Part shown: in pieces, positions 21,030 to 30,534 of the stretch
How positions within the stretch are numbered: the stretch's first letter is position 1
How the letters are laid out: each line of letters opens with the position of its first letter
Source of the DNA: Gammaproteobacteria bacterium SG8_30
Lineage (GTDB): Bacteria; Pseudomonadota; Gammaproteobacteria; Steroidobacterales; Steroidobacteraceae
Direction: 5' to 3'
Assembly (NCBI GenBank): GCA_001303245.1
Contig: LJNS01000015.1
Location: 1 to 54,094 of the forward strand
Length of the DNA stretch: 54,094 nt
The notes under the pieces: model-generated
What the model was told of the DNA's origin: nothing
What the model saw: the letters and a program-made list of their open reading frames with translations, nothing else
Database searches by the model: none
Program-made: the position numbers and the translations under genes

Positions 21030-22313
21030 CTATCCCTGCTCGCCGTAGGTGCCGGTCGCGGCATCCCGCGAAGATGACTCGTCGCCGGCAGCCGCGGTTG
21101 CCTCGTCGGCAGGTTCGTCCTGCGGCTGCGCGCCTCGTCCGCCGCGCTCGTCTAGGTACATGATCTCGTGGCGACCGAGCACGATGACGTCACCGTCGTT
21201 CAGGTGGCGTTTCCTGACCCGCTTGGACTTGATGTAGACGCCGTTGGTGCTGTTCAGGTCCTCGAGCACGCTTCCTTCCGGCGTCGTCAGGATCTGGCAG
21301 TGGTGCCGGCTGACGTACTTGCTGTCGATCTGCAGGTCGTTCTCGGCGGTACGACCGATGATCAGGCGGCCGGGAAACAGCTCGCGCTCCCCGATCTTCT
21401 GCCCGTCATGGGCGACGATGATGCGGGCGACGGGGCCGACGACCGCCGCCGCCGGCGGCGGAGTCTCCCCCGCCTGCTGCCGGAACCGGCTGGTCCTGGC
21501 CGCGAACTCGACCCATCCGAGCTCGTCGATCGCGGCGCGGACCTCCTTGACGCCGATCGTGTCCGTCTCGAGCGCGAACGCGCCCATCAGTGCCGTGTCG
21601 CAAAGCGTATTGACGAGGCGCGGTACGCCGCCCGAGTAGCGGTACATGAGCGGATGCGTATCCTCGTGGAATATCTCCCGTCCCTGGGCACCGGCGACGT
21701 CGAGGCGGTGCAGGACGTAGCCGCGCGCATCCTCGGGCGACAGGGCGGTAAGGTGGAACCGCAGCCGCACGCGCTGCACGAGCTGCACGAGGTCGTCGGA
21801 TTCCAGCTTGGCGTTGAGCTCCGGCTGCCCCGCGAGGATGATCCGCAGAACCTTCTCCTTGGTGGTCTCGACCCCGGAGAGCAGGCGGACTTCCTCGAGC
21901 ACGCGGTTCGAGAGATTCTGCGCCTCGTCGACGATCAGCAGTACCTTGCGCCCGGCGGCGTACTGCTCGATGAGGAACTCGTTCAGCGTCGCGAGCAGCT
22001 CGGCCTTCTTCATCCTGAACGGCGAGTAGCCGAACTGCACCAGCACCGACTGCAGGAACTCGACCGGCGAGACCTGGGTCTGGTTGATCTGCGCGACGAC
22101 GACGTCCTTTTCGAGTTCCGACAGGAAGGTCTCGATCAACGTCGTCTTGCCCGCGCCGATCTCCCCCGTGATCACGACGAAGCCGTCGGTGAACCAGATC
22201 GTCGACTCCATGTACGCCTTGGCGCGCGCATGGTGCTTGGAGAGGTAGAGAAACGCCGGATCCGGGCTTAGCCGGAAAGGCAATTCCTTGAGGCCGAAAT
22301 GCTCTAGGTACAT
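21030..22313 (-). CDS. ExeA/GspA-like AAA ATPase with C-terminal FHA domain
   Basis: 427-residue protein from the ATG at 22313 (MYLEHFGLKELPFRLSPDP, the usual ExeA start). Walker A is GEIGAGKTT (about residues 49-57), Walker B is VLLIVDEAQN, and the sensor region LRIILAGQPELNAKL follows. About residues 300-395 form an FHA domain: GRLIIGRTAENDLQI, SKYVSRHHCQI and NSTNGVYI carry the phospho-threonine-binding Arg, Ser, His and Asn. Classic ExeA ends in a membrane helix and a peptidoglycan-binding domain, both absent here. Role is unknown; it may be a phosphorylation-responsive secretion or assembly ATPase. No secretion genes adjoin it. Confidence 0.85.
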   Translation of the reverse strand: MYLEHFGLKELPFRLSPDPAFLYLSKHHARAKAYMESTIWFTDGFVVITGEIGAGKTTLIETFLSELEKDVVVAQINQTQVSPVEFLQSVLVQFGYSPFRMKKAELLATLNEFLIEQYAAGRKVLLIVDEAQNLSNRVLEEVRLLSGVETTKEKVLRIILAGQPELNAKLESDDLVQLVQRVRLRFHLTALSPEDARGYVLHRLDVAGAQGREIFHEDTHPLMYRYSGGVPRLVNTLCDTALMGAFALETDTIGVKEVRAAIDELGWVEFAARTSRFRQQAGETPPPAAAVVGPVARIIVAHDGQKIGERELFPGRLIIGRTAENDLQIDSKYVSRHHCQILTTPEGSVLEDLNSTNGVYIKSKRVRKRHLNDGDVIVLGRHEIMYLDERGGRGAQPQDEPADEATAAAGDESSSRDAATGTYGEQG

Positions 22314-22412
22314 GCGTCCTGGTCGTCTCAACAGGCACGCCGCGACCGGCGCTGGACGCGGCAGTCAATCTGATCGGCAACGAAACCGTAGCATACCGGC
22401 GGACCGGACGCC

Positions 22413-23498
22413 TCAACGTGTCGCATGTCTCAGCAATCTGTCCGCGCAGAGATCGCGTTCCCGCCGGGTGCGGCCCACGAAGGTCGCGTGGCCCAGCTTC
22501 CGGCCCGGTCGCGGCGCTTTGCAGTAGTCGTGGAGGTGGACGCCGGGGAGGGACAGCAGCTCGCCGCGGGGCGGCATGCGGCCGACGAAGTTCACCATGG
22601 CGCAGTGGCCCCGCGCGCGTGTCTCCCCCAAGGGCAGCCCGGCGATGGCGCGCAGGTGGTTCTCGAACTGGCTCGTCTCGGCTCCCTCGATCGTCCAGTG
22701 GCCGGAGTTGTGGACGCGTGGGGCGATCTCGTTGGCCACCAGCCCGTCCCGGGTCACGAAGAACTCGACGCAGAGCACGCCGACGTAGCGCAGGTGACGG
22801 AGGATGCGGCGCGCGTGCTCTTCCGCGAGCCGCTGCAGGGACGGCGACAGATACGGCGCGCGGGAGACGGACAGGATGCCGTCGCGGTGTGCGTTCTCGG
22901 CGAGCGGGTAGAAGGCGGTCGAGCCGTCGCGCCCGCGCACGGCGACGAGGGAGACCTCGCGCCTGAAGCGGAGCATCCGTTCGTAGATCGACGGTTGGCA
23001 CTGCAGGCGCCCCCAGGCGACGGCGAGGTCGGCTGTCTGCCGCACGACGACCTGCCCCTTGCCGTCGTAGCCGAGGCGTCGCGTCTTGACGATGCCCGGC
23101 AGGCCGATGCGGCGGGCGGCGCGCTCGAGGTCCTGCATCCGGTCGACGCGTGCGCTCGGGGCGGCGGGGATGTCGAGGCGCGAGAACAGCCGCTTCTCGG
23201 CCCACCGGTCCTGTGCGACGGCGAGTGCCGTGGGCGACGGCGCGACCCGCGCGAAGGCCGCGACCCGGCGGGTGGAATCCACCGGCACGTTTTCCCAGTC
23301 GAAGGTCACCACGTCGAGGCCCCGCGCAAACCGGGCGAGCGCACGACGGTCGTCAAAGTCTCCCGTGACGAGCGGTGCGACCGCACCGCCTGGCGCGTCC
23401 GCGACGCGATCGTAGAGCCGGAACCGCATGCCCAGGGGAACGCCGGCAAGGACGAGCATGCGGCCGAGCTGGCCGGCGCCGAGGATACCGACATGCAT
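22413..23498 (-). CDS. purK: 5-(Carboxyamino)imidazole ribonucleotide synthase
   Basis: 361-residue ATP-grasp enzyme making N5-CAIR from AIR, bicarbonate and ATP in purine synthesis. The ATG at 23498 gives the nucleotide-binding start MHVGILGAGQLGRML. ATP-grasp landmarks are KTRRLGYDGKGQ, the region around FRREVSLVAVRG, and NEIAPRVHNSGHWT near the C terminus. It starts one base after the purE stop, a standard purEK pair. Confidence 0.95.
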   Translation of the reverse strand: MHVGILGAGQLGRMLVLAGVPLGMRFRLYDRVADAPGGAVAPLVTGDFDDRRALARFARGLDVVTFDWENVPVDSTRRVAAFARVAPSPTALAVAQDRWAEKRLFSRLDIPAAPSARVDRMQDLERAARRIGLPGIVKTRRLGYDGKGQVVVRQTADLAVAWGRLQCQPSIYERMLRFRREVSLVAVRGRDGSTAFYPLAENAHRDGILSVSRAPYLSPSLQRLAEEHARRILRHLRYVGVLCVEFFVTRDGLVANEIAPRVHNSGHWTIEGAETSQFENHLRAIAGLPLGETRARGHCAMVNFVGRMPPRGELLSLPGVHLHDYCKAPRPGRKLGHATFVGRTRRERDLCADRLLRHATR

Positions 23499-23499
23499 G

Positions 23500-23991
23500 T
23501 CAGGCTTTCCGCGGATCGGGGCGGGACAGCACGTCGCCGGTCTGGCGCGCGCGGTATGCCGCGAGCGCGTCGGCGATTTCCGGACGGCCGAGGGCAAGTA
23601 TCGCGGCGGCGAGCAGCGCGGCATTGCGCGCGCCGGCCGCGCCGATCGCGACCGTTGCGACGGGGATTCCCGCCGGCATCTGTACGATCGACAGCAGCGA
23701 GTCGAGCCCGTTGAGCGCCTTCGACTGGACGGGTACGCCAATCACCGGCAACGGGGTCTTGGCGGCCGTCATGCCAGGCAGGTGAGCGGCCCCACCGGCT
23801 CCTGCCACGATCACCTGCAGGCCCCGCTCACGCGCGCCCGCCGCGTACTCGAACAGCAGATCCGGGGTCCGGTGCGCCGAGACCACCCGCAGCTCGTGCG
23901 GCACGCCGAGTTCCTCGAGCAGCTCCACGCAGTGCTGCATCGTCTCCCAGTCGGAGGACGATCCCATGATGACGCCGACGAGAGGCTCCAT
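23500..23991 (-). CDS. purE: N5-CAIR mutase (PurE class I)
   Basis: 163-residue enzyme converting N5-CAIR to CAIR, the step after PurK. The active-site loops are all present: [35 protein letters not shown] and [17 protein letters not shown]. Upstream is a 39-base gap to darP on the same strand. The operon runs purE-purK. Confidence 0.96.
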   Translation of the reverse strand: MEPLVGVIMGSSSDWETMQHCVELLEELGVPHELRVVSAHRTPDLLFEYAAGARERGLQVIVAGAGGAAHLPGMTAAKTPLPVIGVPVQSKALNGLDSLLSIVQMPAGIPVATVAIGAAGARNAALLAAAILALGRPEIADALAAYRARQTGDVLSRPDPRKA

Positions 23992-24030
23992 CGCCGGATT
24001 CTAGCACGCGGTCCCCTGGCGTCCTGCGGC

Positions 24031-24540
24031 TCAGTCGGCGCCGAGCATGCGCTCCAGTGCGCGGAACAGTTGCTTGCCGGTTCGCGCCCGCGTGGATTGG
24101 TCCGCGGGCTCCCGGGCAGCGGCGACGAGCCTGCGGAAGTCCTCGTTGCCTGCCTCCGGCAGTTCGCTCGCCAGTTCCTCGAGAGCCGGCTCGCCCTCGG
24201 CCACCAGGCGATCCCGCCAGCGCTCGACGCGGTGGAACCGGCGCGCTGCCAGGGTTCTTTCCGCCTCCTGCGACTGGAGCGCCTCGACGATGGGCGCGGG
24301 GTCGACTTGTCGCATGAGCTTGCCGACGTACTGCTTCTGGCGTGCAAGCGCGGCGTGACTGTGGATGCGCCGGGCGAGACGTATGGCGTCGTCGAGTTTC
24401 TCCGGCAGGTGCAGCGAGTCGAGCAGCGCCTCCGGTGCGGCGATGAGACGATCGCCAAGCTGCTGCAGGGCCTGGGCGCGTCGCTTGAGCTCGCTCTTCG
24501 TCGGCGGCTCCGGCTCTCCCTCGACGTGACGACGGCGCAT
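24031..24540 (-). CDS. darP: Dual-action ribosomal maturation protein DarP (YjgA)
   Basis: 169-residue helical, highly charged protein associated with pre-50S ribosomes. The family pattern KSELKRRAQALQQLGDRL near residue 15, LARRIHSHAALARQKQYVGKLMRQVD in the middle, and the C-terminal KQLFRALERML match DarP. It is divergent from pmbA across 76 bases, the same arrangement as yjgA/pmbA in E. coli. Confidence 0.92.
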   Translation of the reverse strand: MRRRHVEGEPEPPTKSELKRRAQALQQLGDRLIAAPEALLDSLHLPEKLDDAIRLARRIHSHAALARQKQYVGKLMRQVDPAPIVEALQSQEAERTLAARRFHRVERWRDRLVAEGEPALEELASELPEAGNEDFRRLVAAAREPADQSTRARTGKQLFRALERMLGAD

Positions 24541-24544
24541 GCAG

Positions 24545-24558
24545 GCATGCTAGCATGC
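24545..24558. promoter_or_regulatory. 14-bp perfect palindrome between darP and pmbA
   Basis: GCATGCTAGCATGC is its own reverse complement. It sits 4 bases from the darP start codon and about 12 bases upstream of a pmbA -10 hexamer. A dimeric regulator could control both genes from here; no known operator is recognised. Confidence 0.5.
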
Positions 24559-24570
24559 GTCGCCCGCACC

Positions 24571-24576
24571 CCGATG
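24571..24576 (+). promoter_or_regulatory. -10 element for pmbA
   Basis: TACAAT, one base from consensus, would start transcription near 24583, about 34 bases before the pmbA ATG. The -35 position overlaps the 14-bp palindrome and does not resemble TTGACA. Confidence 0.4.
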
Positions 24577-24616
24577 CAACTACAATCCGCGTTCCCACGC
24601 GACCGCCTCAACGACG

Positions 24617-25963
24617 ATGAGCCCCACCGATCCAACCTCCGAAGGCACCCGGTCCCGACTGCAGGAACTCGTCAGGCGTTCGCTCGACGAGGCCGCGCGC
24701 GGCGGGGCGACCCAGGCCGAGGCCGCGGTGAGCCTGGACACAGGGTTGTCCGTCACGGTCCGCCTCGGGGAGGTCGAGACGCTCGAGTACCAGCGCGACC
24801 GGGGCATGGGCATCACGGTGTACGTGGGCAAGCGCAAGGGCAGTGCCAGCACGGCGGATCTCAGCTGGCCGGCCGTGGCCGAGACCGTGACCAAGGCGCT
24901 GTCCATCGCGCGCTTCACGGCCGAGGACGAGTGCTCCGGACTGGCCGATGCGGCGCTGATGGCGCGCGAGGTTCCCGACCTCGAGCTTGCTCATGCCTGG
25001 GACATCGATGCCGAACGGGCGATCGAGCTCGCGCGCCGTGCGGAGTCGGCGGCCCTTGCCGTGGACCCGCGCATCCGCAATTCCGAGGGCGGATCCGTCA
25101 GCAGCCACGCGGGCGCCCGCGTGTACGGCAACACGCACGGGTTCCTCGGCGCCTATCCCTACACCACACACAGCATCAGCTGCGTCGTCCTCGGCCAGCA
25201 GGACGACGGGATGCAGCGTGACTACTGGTACTCGACGGCGCGCGAGGCTTCCGCGCTCGAGTCTCCCGAGGAGATCGGTCGACGCGCCGGCCGCAGGACC
25301 GTGGACCGTCTCGGCGCCAGAAAGCTCGGCACACGCAAGGCGCCGGTACTGTTCGCGGCGGAGATGGCGCGCGGTCTCGTGGGTCACTTCCTGGGCGCGG
25401 TCCGCGGCGGTCCGCAATACCGCAAGAGCTCGTTCCTGTGCGGCGCCGCCGGCCAGCAGCTGTTCCCTTCGTGGGTCGGCATGGTCGAGAGGCCGCATCT
25501 CAAACGCGCGCTCGGCTCTGCGCCATTCGACAACGAGGGCGTGGCGACGCGCGACCGGGCGCTGGTCGACGGCGGCGTGCTGACCGGCTACGTGCTCGAC
25601 TCCTACTCGGCCCGCAAGCTGGGGCTGGCCACGACCGGCAACGCGGGCGGGGTTCACAACCTCGAGGTCGGCGGAACGGGTGAGGACTTCGAGGGGATAC
25701 TTCGCCGGCTCGACACCGGCCTGCTGGTCACGGAACTCCTGGGGCAGGGCGTGAACCTGGTCACCGGCGACTATTCGCGCGGCGCCGCGGGATACTGGGT
25801 CGAGCGCGGCTCGATCGCGTACCCGGTGCACGAGGTGACGATCGCCGGCAACCTGCGCGACATGTACCGCGGCCTCGTCGCGGTCGGCGCCGACGTCGAC
25901 ATTCGCGGCGGCGTGCGAACCGGCTCGATCCTGGTCGAGCAGATGACGATCGCGGGGGACTAG
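24617..25963 (+). CDS. pmbA: Metalloprotease subunit PmbA (TldE)
   Basis: 448-residue non-catalytic partner of TldD. It lacks the HExxxH zinc motif, as expected. Family segments include ETLEYQRDRGMGITVYVGKRKGS near residue 57, NSEGGSVSSHAG, PYRKSSF-type PQYRKSSFLCG, and the C-terminal RGSIAYPVHEVTIAGNLRDM with VRTGSILVEQMTIAG. Its stop overlaps that of the convergent YihY-family gene. Confidence 0.95.
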   Translation: MSPTDPTSEGTRSRLQELVRRSLDEAARGGATQAEAAVSLDTGLSVTVRLGEVETLEYQRDRGMGITVYVGKRKGSASTADLSWPAVAETVTKALSIARFTAEDECSGLADAALMAREVPDLELAHAWDIDAERAIELARRAESAALAVDPRIRNSEGGSVSSHAGARVYGNTHGFLGAYPYTTHSISCVVLGQQDDGMQRDYWYSTAREASALESPEEIGRRAGRRTVDRLGARKLGTRKAPVLFAAEMARGLVGHFLGAVRGGPQYRKSSFLCGAAGQQLFPSWVGMVERPHLKRALGSAPFDNEGVATRDRALVDGGVLTGYVLDSYSARKLGLATTGNAGGVHNLEVGGTGEDFEGILRRLDTGLLVTELLGQGVNLVTGDYSRGAAGYWVERGSIAYPVHEVTIAGNLRDMYRGLVAVGADVDIRGGVRTGSILVEQMTIAGD

Positions 25964-27351
25964 ACGCCGCGCGTCACGAGGTCGTTCAGGCTCTCGTCCG
26001 AGGTCCTTTCGCGGATGGCGGCCTCGACGGCATCCGCGATCGCGTCCGCGTCCGGCTCGGTCCGCGCCCTCGCCAGCAGCCACGACTCGTACTGCTGCTC
26101 GTCGCGGACCGCGGTCAGGATCGCGTGCACGCCGATCTGGTCCAGCGCCCGGCCCGGCACGAGGTGCTCGTCCTCCGTGACGAGCAGCAGGCCGGCCTTC
26201 TCCAGCGACTCGCCGACCGAGTAAAGCGCGGAGCTCGGCACATCCAGCTTCTCGGCCAGCCGGGTCAGGGTCCAGGGTGTCCCGCCGCCGAGGAAGGCCT
26301 TGCCGACCAGGTACATCAGCGACAGCGCGAGCCGTTCCCGCAGGCGGCTCGTGAGGCGGATGTGCGCCTGGCCGGCGCGCAGGTAGCGCGGGTTCTGCAC
26401 GTAGAAGGAGAGCTGGGCCCCGACCAGCAGGATGATCCAGCTGAGGTACACCCAGATCAGCGTCACGAGGAAGATGGCGAAGCCGGCGTAGATGGCCACC
26501 ATGCGCGTGGAGGCGACCACGATCTGGGTGAATGCGGCGCCGCTCGCCGCCCACAGGAAGCCGGCGGTGACGCCGCCGACCACGGCCGCCTTCGCATGCA
26601 CGCGCGTGTTGGGGACGAACATGTAGAGCAGCGAGAACACGGCCGTCACCACGAGGTAGGGCGCGGTGCGGCCGAGCGTCCTCAGCACCGTGCCGAACGG
26701 CTCGTGCGACTGGAGCCATTGCGCGAAACGCAGGTCGGCGATCGCGCCGAACAGGCCCAGCACGATCACCACGAACACCGGGCCGACGACCATCAGGCTC
26801 AGGTACTCGCTGACTCGCCGGACGAGGCTGCGCGGCTGGCCTACGTGCCAGGCGAAGTTGAAGCTCTCCTCGACCTTCTGGACGGTACTGATCACCGTGT
26901 ACAGCAGGAACCCGAGCCCCAGCGACCCGAGGACGCCGCCCCGGCTGCGCTCGACGAACTCCATGATCTGCCCGGTGATGTCCTGCGCCTCGTCGCCCAC
27001 TGGCCGGAGGAACTCGTAGATGACGGGCTCTAGCTCGCGGTGGATCCCGAGGCCCTTGAGGACGGCGAAGCCGAAGGCGACCAGCGGCACCACCGACAGG
27101 AGCGTGGTGTAAACCAGCCCCATGGCCCGCAGGTTGAGATCGCCGTTCCACAGGTCGCGCAGCAGTGCATAGGGATACCGCAGGACGGACAGCACACGCC
27201 GCAGCAGCGGCACCGGCGGCTGGTGCTCCGGCTCGAAGAGCAACTTCTCGAGCCGCTTGACCGGATGCAGGGGTACGTCCACCGAGCCAGCGTGGCACAG
27301 GGCCTTGGCCGCCGCAATTCGGTGCTGCCGCGGCGTTGGTTTATGCTTCAA
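25960..27351 (-). CDS. YihY/BrkB-family membrane protein
   Basis: 463-residue inner-membrane protein of the YihY (UPF0761) family. Core hydrophobic helices are seen at AMGLVYTTLLSVVPLVAFGF, GSLGLGFLLYTVISTVQKVE, LMVVGPVFVVIVLGLFG, YLVVTAVFSLLYMFVPN, VGGVTAGFLWAASGAAFTQI and YAGFAIFLVTLIWVYLSWIILLVG. A soluble C-terminal domain (about residues 340-463) resembles a winged helix (WTLTRLAEKLDVPSSALYSVGESLEKAGLL). The annotated start is 25 bases from the divergent BtuF-like gene, so a later GTG near 27279 may be the true start. Molecular function is unknown. Confidence 0.88.
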   Translation of the reverse strand: MKHKPTPRQHRIAAAKALCHAGSVDVPLHPVKRLEKLLFEPEHQPPVPLLRRVLSVLRYPYALLRDLWNGDLNLRAMGLVYTTLLSVVPLVAFGFAVLKGLGIHRELEPVIYEFLRPVGDEAQDITGQIMEFVERSRGGVLGSLGLGFLLYTVISTVQKVEESFNFAWHVGQPRSLVRRVSEYLSLMVVGPVFVVIVLGLFGAIADLRFAQWLQSHEPFGTVLRTLGRTAPYLVVTAVFSLLYMFVPNTRVHAKAAVVGGVTAGFLWAASGAAFTQIVVASTRMVAIYAGFAIFLVTLIWVYLSWIILLVGAQLSFYVQNPRYLRAGQAHIRLTSRLRERLALSLMYLVGKAFLGGGTPWTLTRLAEKLDVPSSALYSVGESLEKAGLLLVTEDEHLVPGRALDQIGVHAILTAVRDEQQYESWLLARARTEPDADAIADAVEAAIRERTSDESLNDLVTRGV

Positions 27352-27376
27352 CGCCCGGCCGACGCTGACTCATCCG

Positions 27377-28210
27377 ATGACCTCGAGCGTTCCCTCGCGC
27401 ATCGTCTGCCTCACGGAGGAGACCACGGAGACCCTCTACCTGCTCGGCGAGGAGTGGCGCATCGTGGGTATCTCGGGGTTCACCGTCCGGCCGCCGCGCG
27501 CGCGGCGAGAGAAGCCCAAGGTGTCGGCCTTCACGAGTGCGAAGATCGACCGCATCCTGGCCCTGCAGCCGGACCTCGTGCTCGGCTTCTCCGACCTGCA
27601 GGCGGACATCGCCGCGGAGCTCGCGCGGAGGGGGCTCGAAGTGCACGTCTTCAATCAGCGCAGCGTCGCGGAGATCCTGCGCAGCATCCGCACGCTCGGG
27701 GGCATGATCGGTTGCGAGGCGAGGACCACGGAGCTGGTCGAGAGACTGGAGGCGGGGCTCGACCGGGTGCGTGCCGAGGCCGCCCGGCTGTGCCGCAGGC
27801 CGCGCGTGTACTTCGAGGAGTGGGATGAGCCGCAGATCTCCTGCATCCGCTGGGTCAGCGAACTCATCCGGATCGCCGGCGGGGACGACTGTTTCCCCGA
27901 GCTGGCGTCCCGGCCACTCGGGCGCGACCGCATCATCGCGGATCCCGTCGAGGTCCCGCGTCGGGCGCCGGACATCATCCTGGCCTCGTGGTGCGGCAAG
28001 AAATTCCGCCCGGGACTCGTGTCCTCGCGACCCGGCTGGGCCGAGGTGCCGGCGGTACGCGACGGCGAGCTACACGAGGTGAAGTCGTCCATCATTCTCC
28101 AGCCGGGACCCGCGGCACTGACCGACGGGGTCACGGCCATCAGCCGCATCATCCGGGACTGGGACGCAAGGTCGGTTGCGAGGCGCCGCGGGGCCGGCGG
28201 CGGGAGATGA
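27377..28210 (+). CDS. BtuF-like cobalamin-binding protein without signal peptide
   Basis: 277-residue protein with the two-lobed periplasmic-binding fold of BtuF/FecB-type proteins: RIVCLTEETTETLYLLGEE at the start, RILALQPDLVLGFSDLQADI, and late PDIILASWCGKKFRPG and LQPGPAALTDGV. The ATG at 27377 leads straight into the first strand with no signal peptide, and the upstream in-frame bases do not supply one. It may bind cobalamin or a related corrinoid in the cytoplasm. No BtuC/BtuD genes are adjacent. It overlaps the CLC gene by 4 bases. Confidence 0.75.
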   Translation: MTSSVPSRIVCLTEETTETLYLLGEEWRIVGISGFTVRPPRARREKPKVSAFTSAKIDRILALQPDLVLGFSDLQADIAAELARRGLEVHVFNQRSVAEILRSIRTLGGMIGCEARTTELVERLEAGLDRVRAEAARLCRRPRVYFEEWDEPQISCIRWVSELIRIAGGDDCFPELASRPLGRDRIIADPVEVPRRAPDIILASWCGKKFRPGLVSSRPGWAEVPAVRDGELHEVKSSIILQPGPAALTDGVTAISRIIRDWDARSVARRRGAGGGR

Positions 28211-29538
28211 GGCACGCACGACGCGCGCTGCTGTCCGGCGAGATCTGGCGCGAGCGTGCCGGGACCTGGCTGGCCGGTGCCGCCGTGGGCGCGGCAGCCG
28301 TCGGTTTCGCCTGGCTGGTCGACGAGGCAACCCTGCTCATGCATGCGGGCCTCGAGTGGTCCCCCTGGCTGCCGCTCCTGGTCACTCCGCTGGCCTTCGC
28401 GGTCATCGCCGCATTCACCCGGCGGTTTTTTCCCGCGGCGGCAGGCAGCGGCATTCCGAATGCCATGGCTGCCCTGCGCGCGCGGCAGGCGTCCACGCTC
28501 GAGCACCTTCTCGACCTGCGGATGATCCTGGCGCGTATATTCCTGTCCGCCGCGGCGGTGCTCTTCGGGGCCTCGGTCGGGCGCGAGGGACCGACCGTGC
28601 ACGTCGGGGCAGCTATCGCCTATCGCTTCGGTCGCGTGCTCCCGCATCGCGACGACCCGGCGAGGCGCCGCGCCCTGATCCTGGCCGGCAGCGCCGCGGG
28701 CGTCGCGGCGGCGTTCAATACGCCGCTCGCAGGCATCGTGTTCGCCATCGAGGAGCTTGCCCGCTCGTACGAAGCGCGCGCGAGCGGCACGACGCTGGTC
28801 GCGGTGCTGATCGCGGGCGTCGTCTCGCTCGCCATCGTCGGCGACTACACCTATTTCGGCCGGCCTCAGGTCGCGGCAGGGGCGGCGAGCCTGCTCGTTC
28901 CGGCTGCCGGGGTCGGGCTGGCAGGCGGCCTGCTGGGCGGGGCGTTCGCCCGTGCGCTGCTCGCCATGTCCGGAGGGCAGGGGCGCGTGGCCGGTCTGAG
29001 CCGCGCCCGTCCGGTCGTGTTCGCATTTGCCTGCGGTCTGGTCGTTGCGGTGGCGGGCCTGCTCTCCGGCGGGTCGGCTTTCGGAACGGGGTACGAGCCG
29101 GCCCGGGCCGTCCTGGAGGGCGGCACCATCTCGCTCGCCTTCGTGCCCGCCAAATTCGCGGCGACGCTGGCGTCGTTGCTAGCGGGCATCCCGGGCGGAC
29201 TGTTCGCCCCGTCACTCGCGATCGGCGCAGGCCTCGGGCAGCTGGCCGGCACGCTGCCGGGCCTCGATGACGTCCCGGGCCTCGCGGTCCTCGGCACCTG
29301 CGCCTATCTCACGGGCGCAACGCAGGCTCCGATGACGGCCTTCATCATCGTGATGGAAATGACGGGGCTGCACGACCTCGTCCTGCCGCTCATGGTAGCG
29401 GCACTGACCGCGGCTGCCGGCTCGCGGCTGATCAGCGGCTCGCTCTACTTCGGGCTCGCCGACAGGCTGGTCACGAAGCACGAGGGCGACACGGCTGCGG
29501 ACGCAACCGAGGGCGGCGGCTCAGGCGCCGCCCGTTAG
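28207..29538 (+). CDS. CLC-family chloride channel or H+/Cl- antiporter
   Basis: 443-residue membrane protein of about 10-12 helices. Selectivity-filter motifs are AGSGIPNAM (about residues 79-87), [16 protein letters not shown] with the external gating Glu, and [20 protein letters not shown]. The internal proton-path Glu appears to be kept ([15 protein letters not shown]), favouring an antiporter. There are no C-terminal CBS domains. The ATG overlaps the BtuF-like stop, and its 3' end overlaps purC (convergent) by 18 bases. Confidence 0.92.
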   Translation: MRHARRALLSGEIWRERAGTWLAGAAVGAAAVGFAWLVDEATLLMHAGLEWSPWLPLLVTPLAFAVIAAFTRRFFPAAAGSGIPNAMAALRARQASTLEHLLDLRMILARIFLSAAAVLFGASVGREGPTVHVGAAIAYRFGRVLPHRDDPARRRALILAGSAAGVAAAFNTPLAGIVFAIEELARSYEARASGTTLVAVLIAGVVSLAIVGDYTYFGRPQVAAGAASLLVPAAGVGLAGGLLGGAFARALLAMSGGQGRVAGLSRARPVVFAFACGLVVAVAGLLSGGSAFGTGYEPARAVLEGGTISLAFVPAKFAATLASLLAGIPGGLFAPSLAIGAGLGQLAGTLPGLDDVPGLAVLGTCAYLTGATQAPMTAFIIVMEMTGLHDLVLPLMVAALTAAAGSRLISGSLYFGLADRLVTKHEGDTAADATEGGGSGAAR

Positions 29539-30414
29539 GCGAGCCAGCGCCTCGCGATACTTTGCCGCCGTGCGCTCGATGACCTCGGGAGGCAGGCGCG
29601 GCCCCGGCGCCTTCTTGTTCCAGTCGAGCGACTCGAGGTAGTCCCGCACGTACTGCTTGTCGAAGCTCGGCGGACTCGATCCCGGCCTCCAGGTGTCGAC
29701 GGGCCAGAAGCGCGATGAGTCCGGTGTCAGCGCCTCGTCCATGAGCACCACCTGGCCGGCCTCGTTCAGACCGAACTCGAACTTGGTATCGGCGATGATG
29801 ATGCCGCGGGACAACGCGTGGGCCGCGGCGAATCCGTACAGCGCGAGCGACAGCGTCCTGACCTGCACGGCAAGGTCTTCACCGACCACCGAGGCGACCT
29901 CGGCAAAGCTGACGTTCTCGTCGTGCTCGCCGACCGCCGCCTTGGTCGCCGGCGTGAAGATCGGCTCCGGCAGGCGCGAGGCCATCTGCAGGCCCGCCGG
30001 CAGCTCGATGCCGCACACTGCGCCACCGCGCTGGTAGTCCTTCCAGCCCGAACCGACTAGGTAGCCGCGAACGACGGCTTCCACCGGCAGCGGACGCAGC
30101 CGCTTGACGACGACGGCCCGTCCTTCGAGCAGCGCGAGGTCGTCGGGATCGTGGACGTAGGCGGCGAGCTCGTAGTCGGTGACGTGATTGGGGGCAATGT
30201 GGCGCGTCCGAGAGAACCAGAAGTTCGAGATCCGGGTCAGCACCTCGCCCTTGCCGGGAATGGGGTCGGGGAGAACGACGTCGAACGCCGACAGGCGGTC
30301 CGTCGCGACGAACAGCAGGTGTTCTTGGTCGAGCGCGTAGATGTCGCGGACCTTGCCGCGGTGCACGCGCGTGAGTCCCTTGAGATCGGTCTCGAAGACG
30401 GCTGGGGATGACAT
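29521..30414 (-). CDS. purC: SAICAR synthetase, long form
   Basis: 297-residue enzyme joining CAIR and aspartate in purine synthesis. The ATG at 30414 gives [20 protein letters not shown] with the conserved RGKVRD. Other landmarks are [44 protein letters not shown] and [14 protein letters not shown]. It is the long yeast-Ade1-like form rather than the about 237-residue E. coli form. It is transcribed towards the CLC gene, and the last 18 bases overlap it. Confidence 0.96.
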   Translation of the reverse strand: MSSPAVFETDLKGLTRVHRGKVRDIYALDQEHLLFVATDRLSAFDVVLPDPIPGKGEVLTRISNFWFSRTRHIAPNHVTDYELAAYVHDPDDLALLEGRAVVVKRLRPLPVEAVVRGYLVGSGWKDYQRGGAVCGIELPAGLQMASRLPEPIFTPATKAAVGEHDENVSFAEVASVVGEDLAVQVRTLSLALYGFAAAHALSRGIIIADTKFEFGLNEAGQVVLMDEALTPDSSRFWPVDTWRPGSSPPSFDKQYVRDYLESLDWNKKAPGPRLPPEVIERTAAKYREALARLTGGA

Positions 30415-30534
30415 GAGGGGAGTCCTCCCCGGCGTCGCGGGGTGGCGACTTGCTAACATAGCCGCGCCGCGCGGGCTTGGCGCCTGGGCGCGGGAATTCT
30501 TGCAGCCGTTGCTCGACGCGGTCAAGGAAATCAC

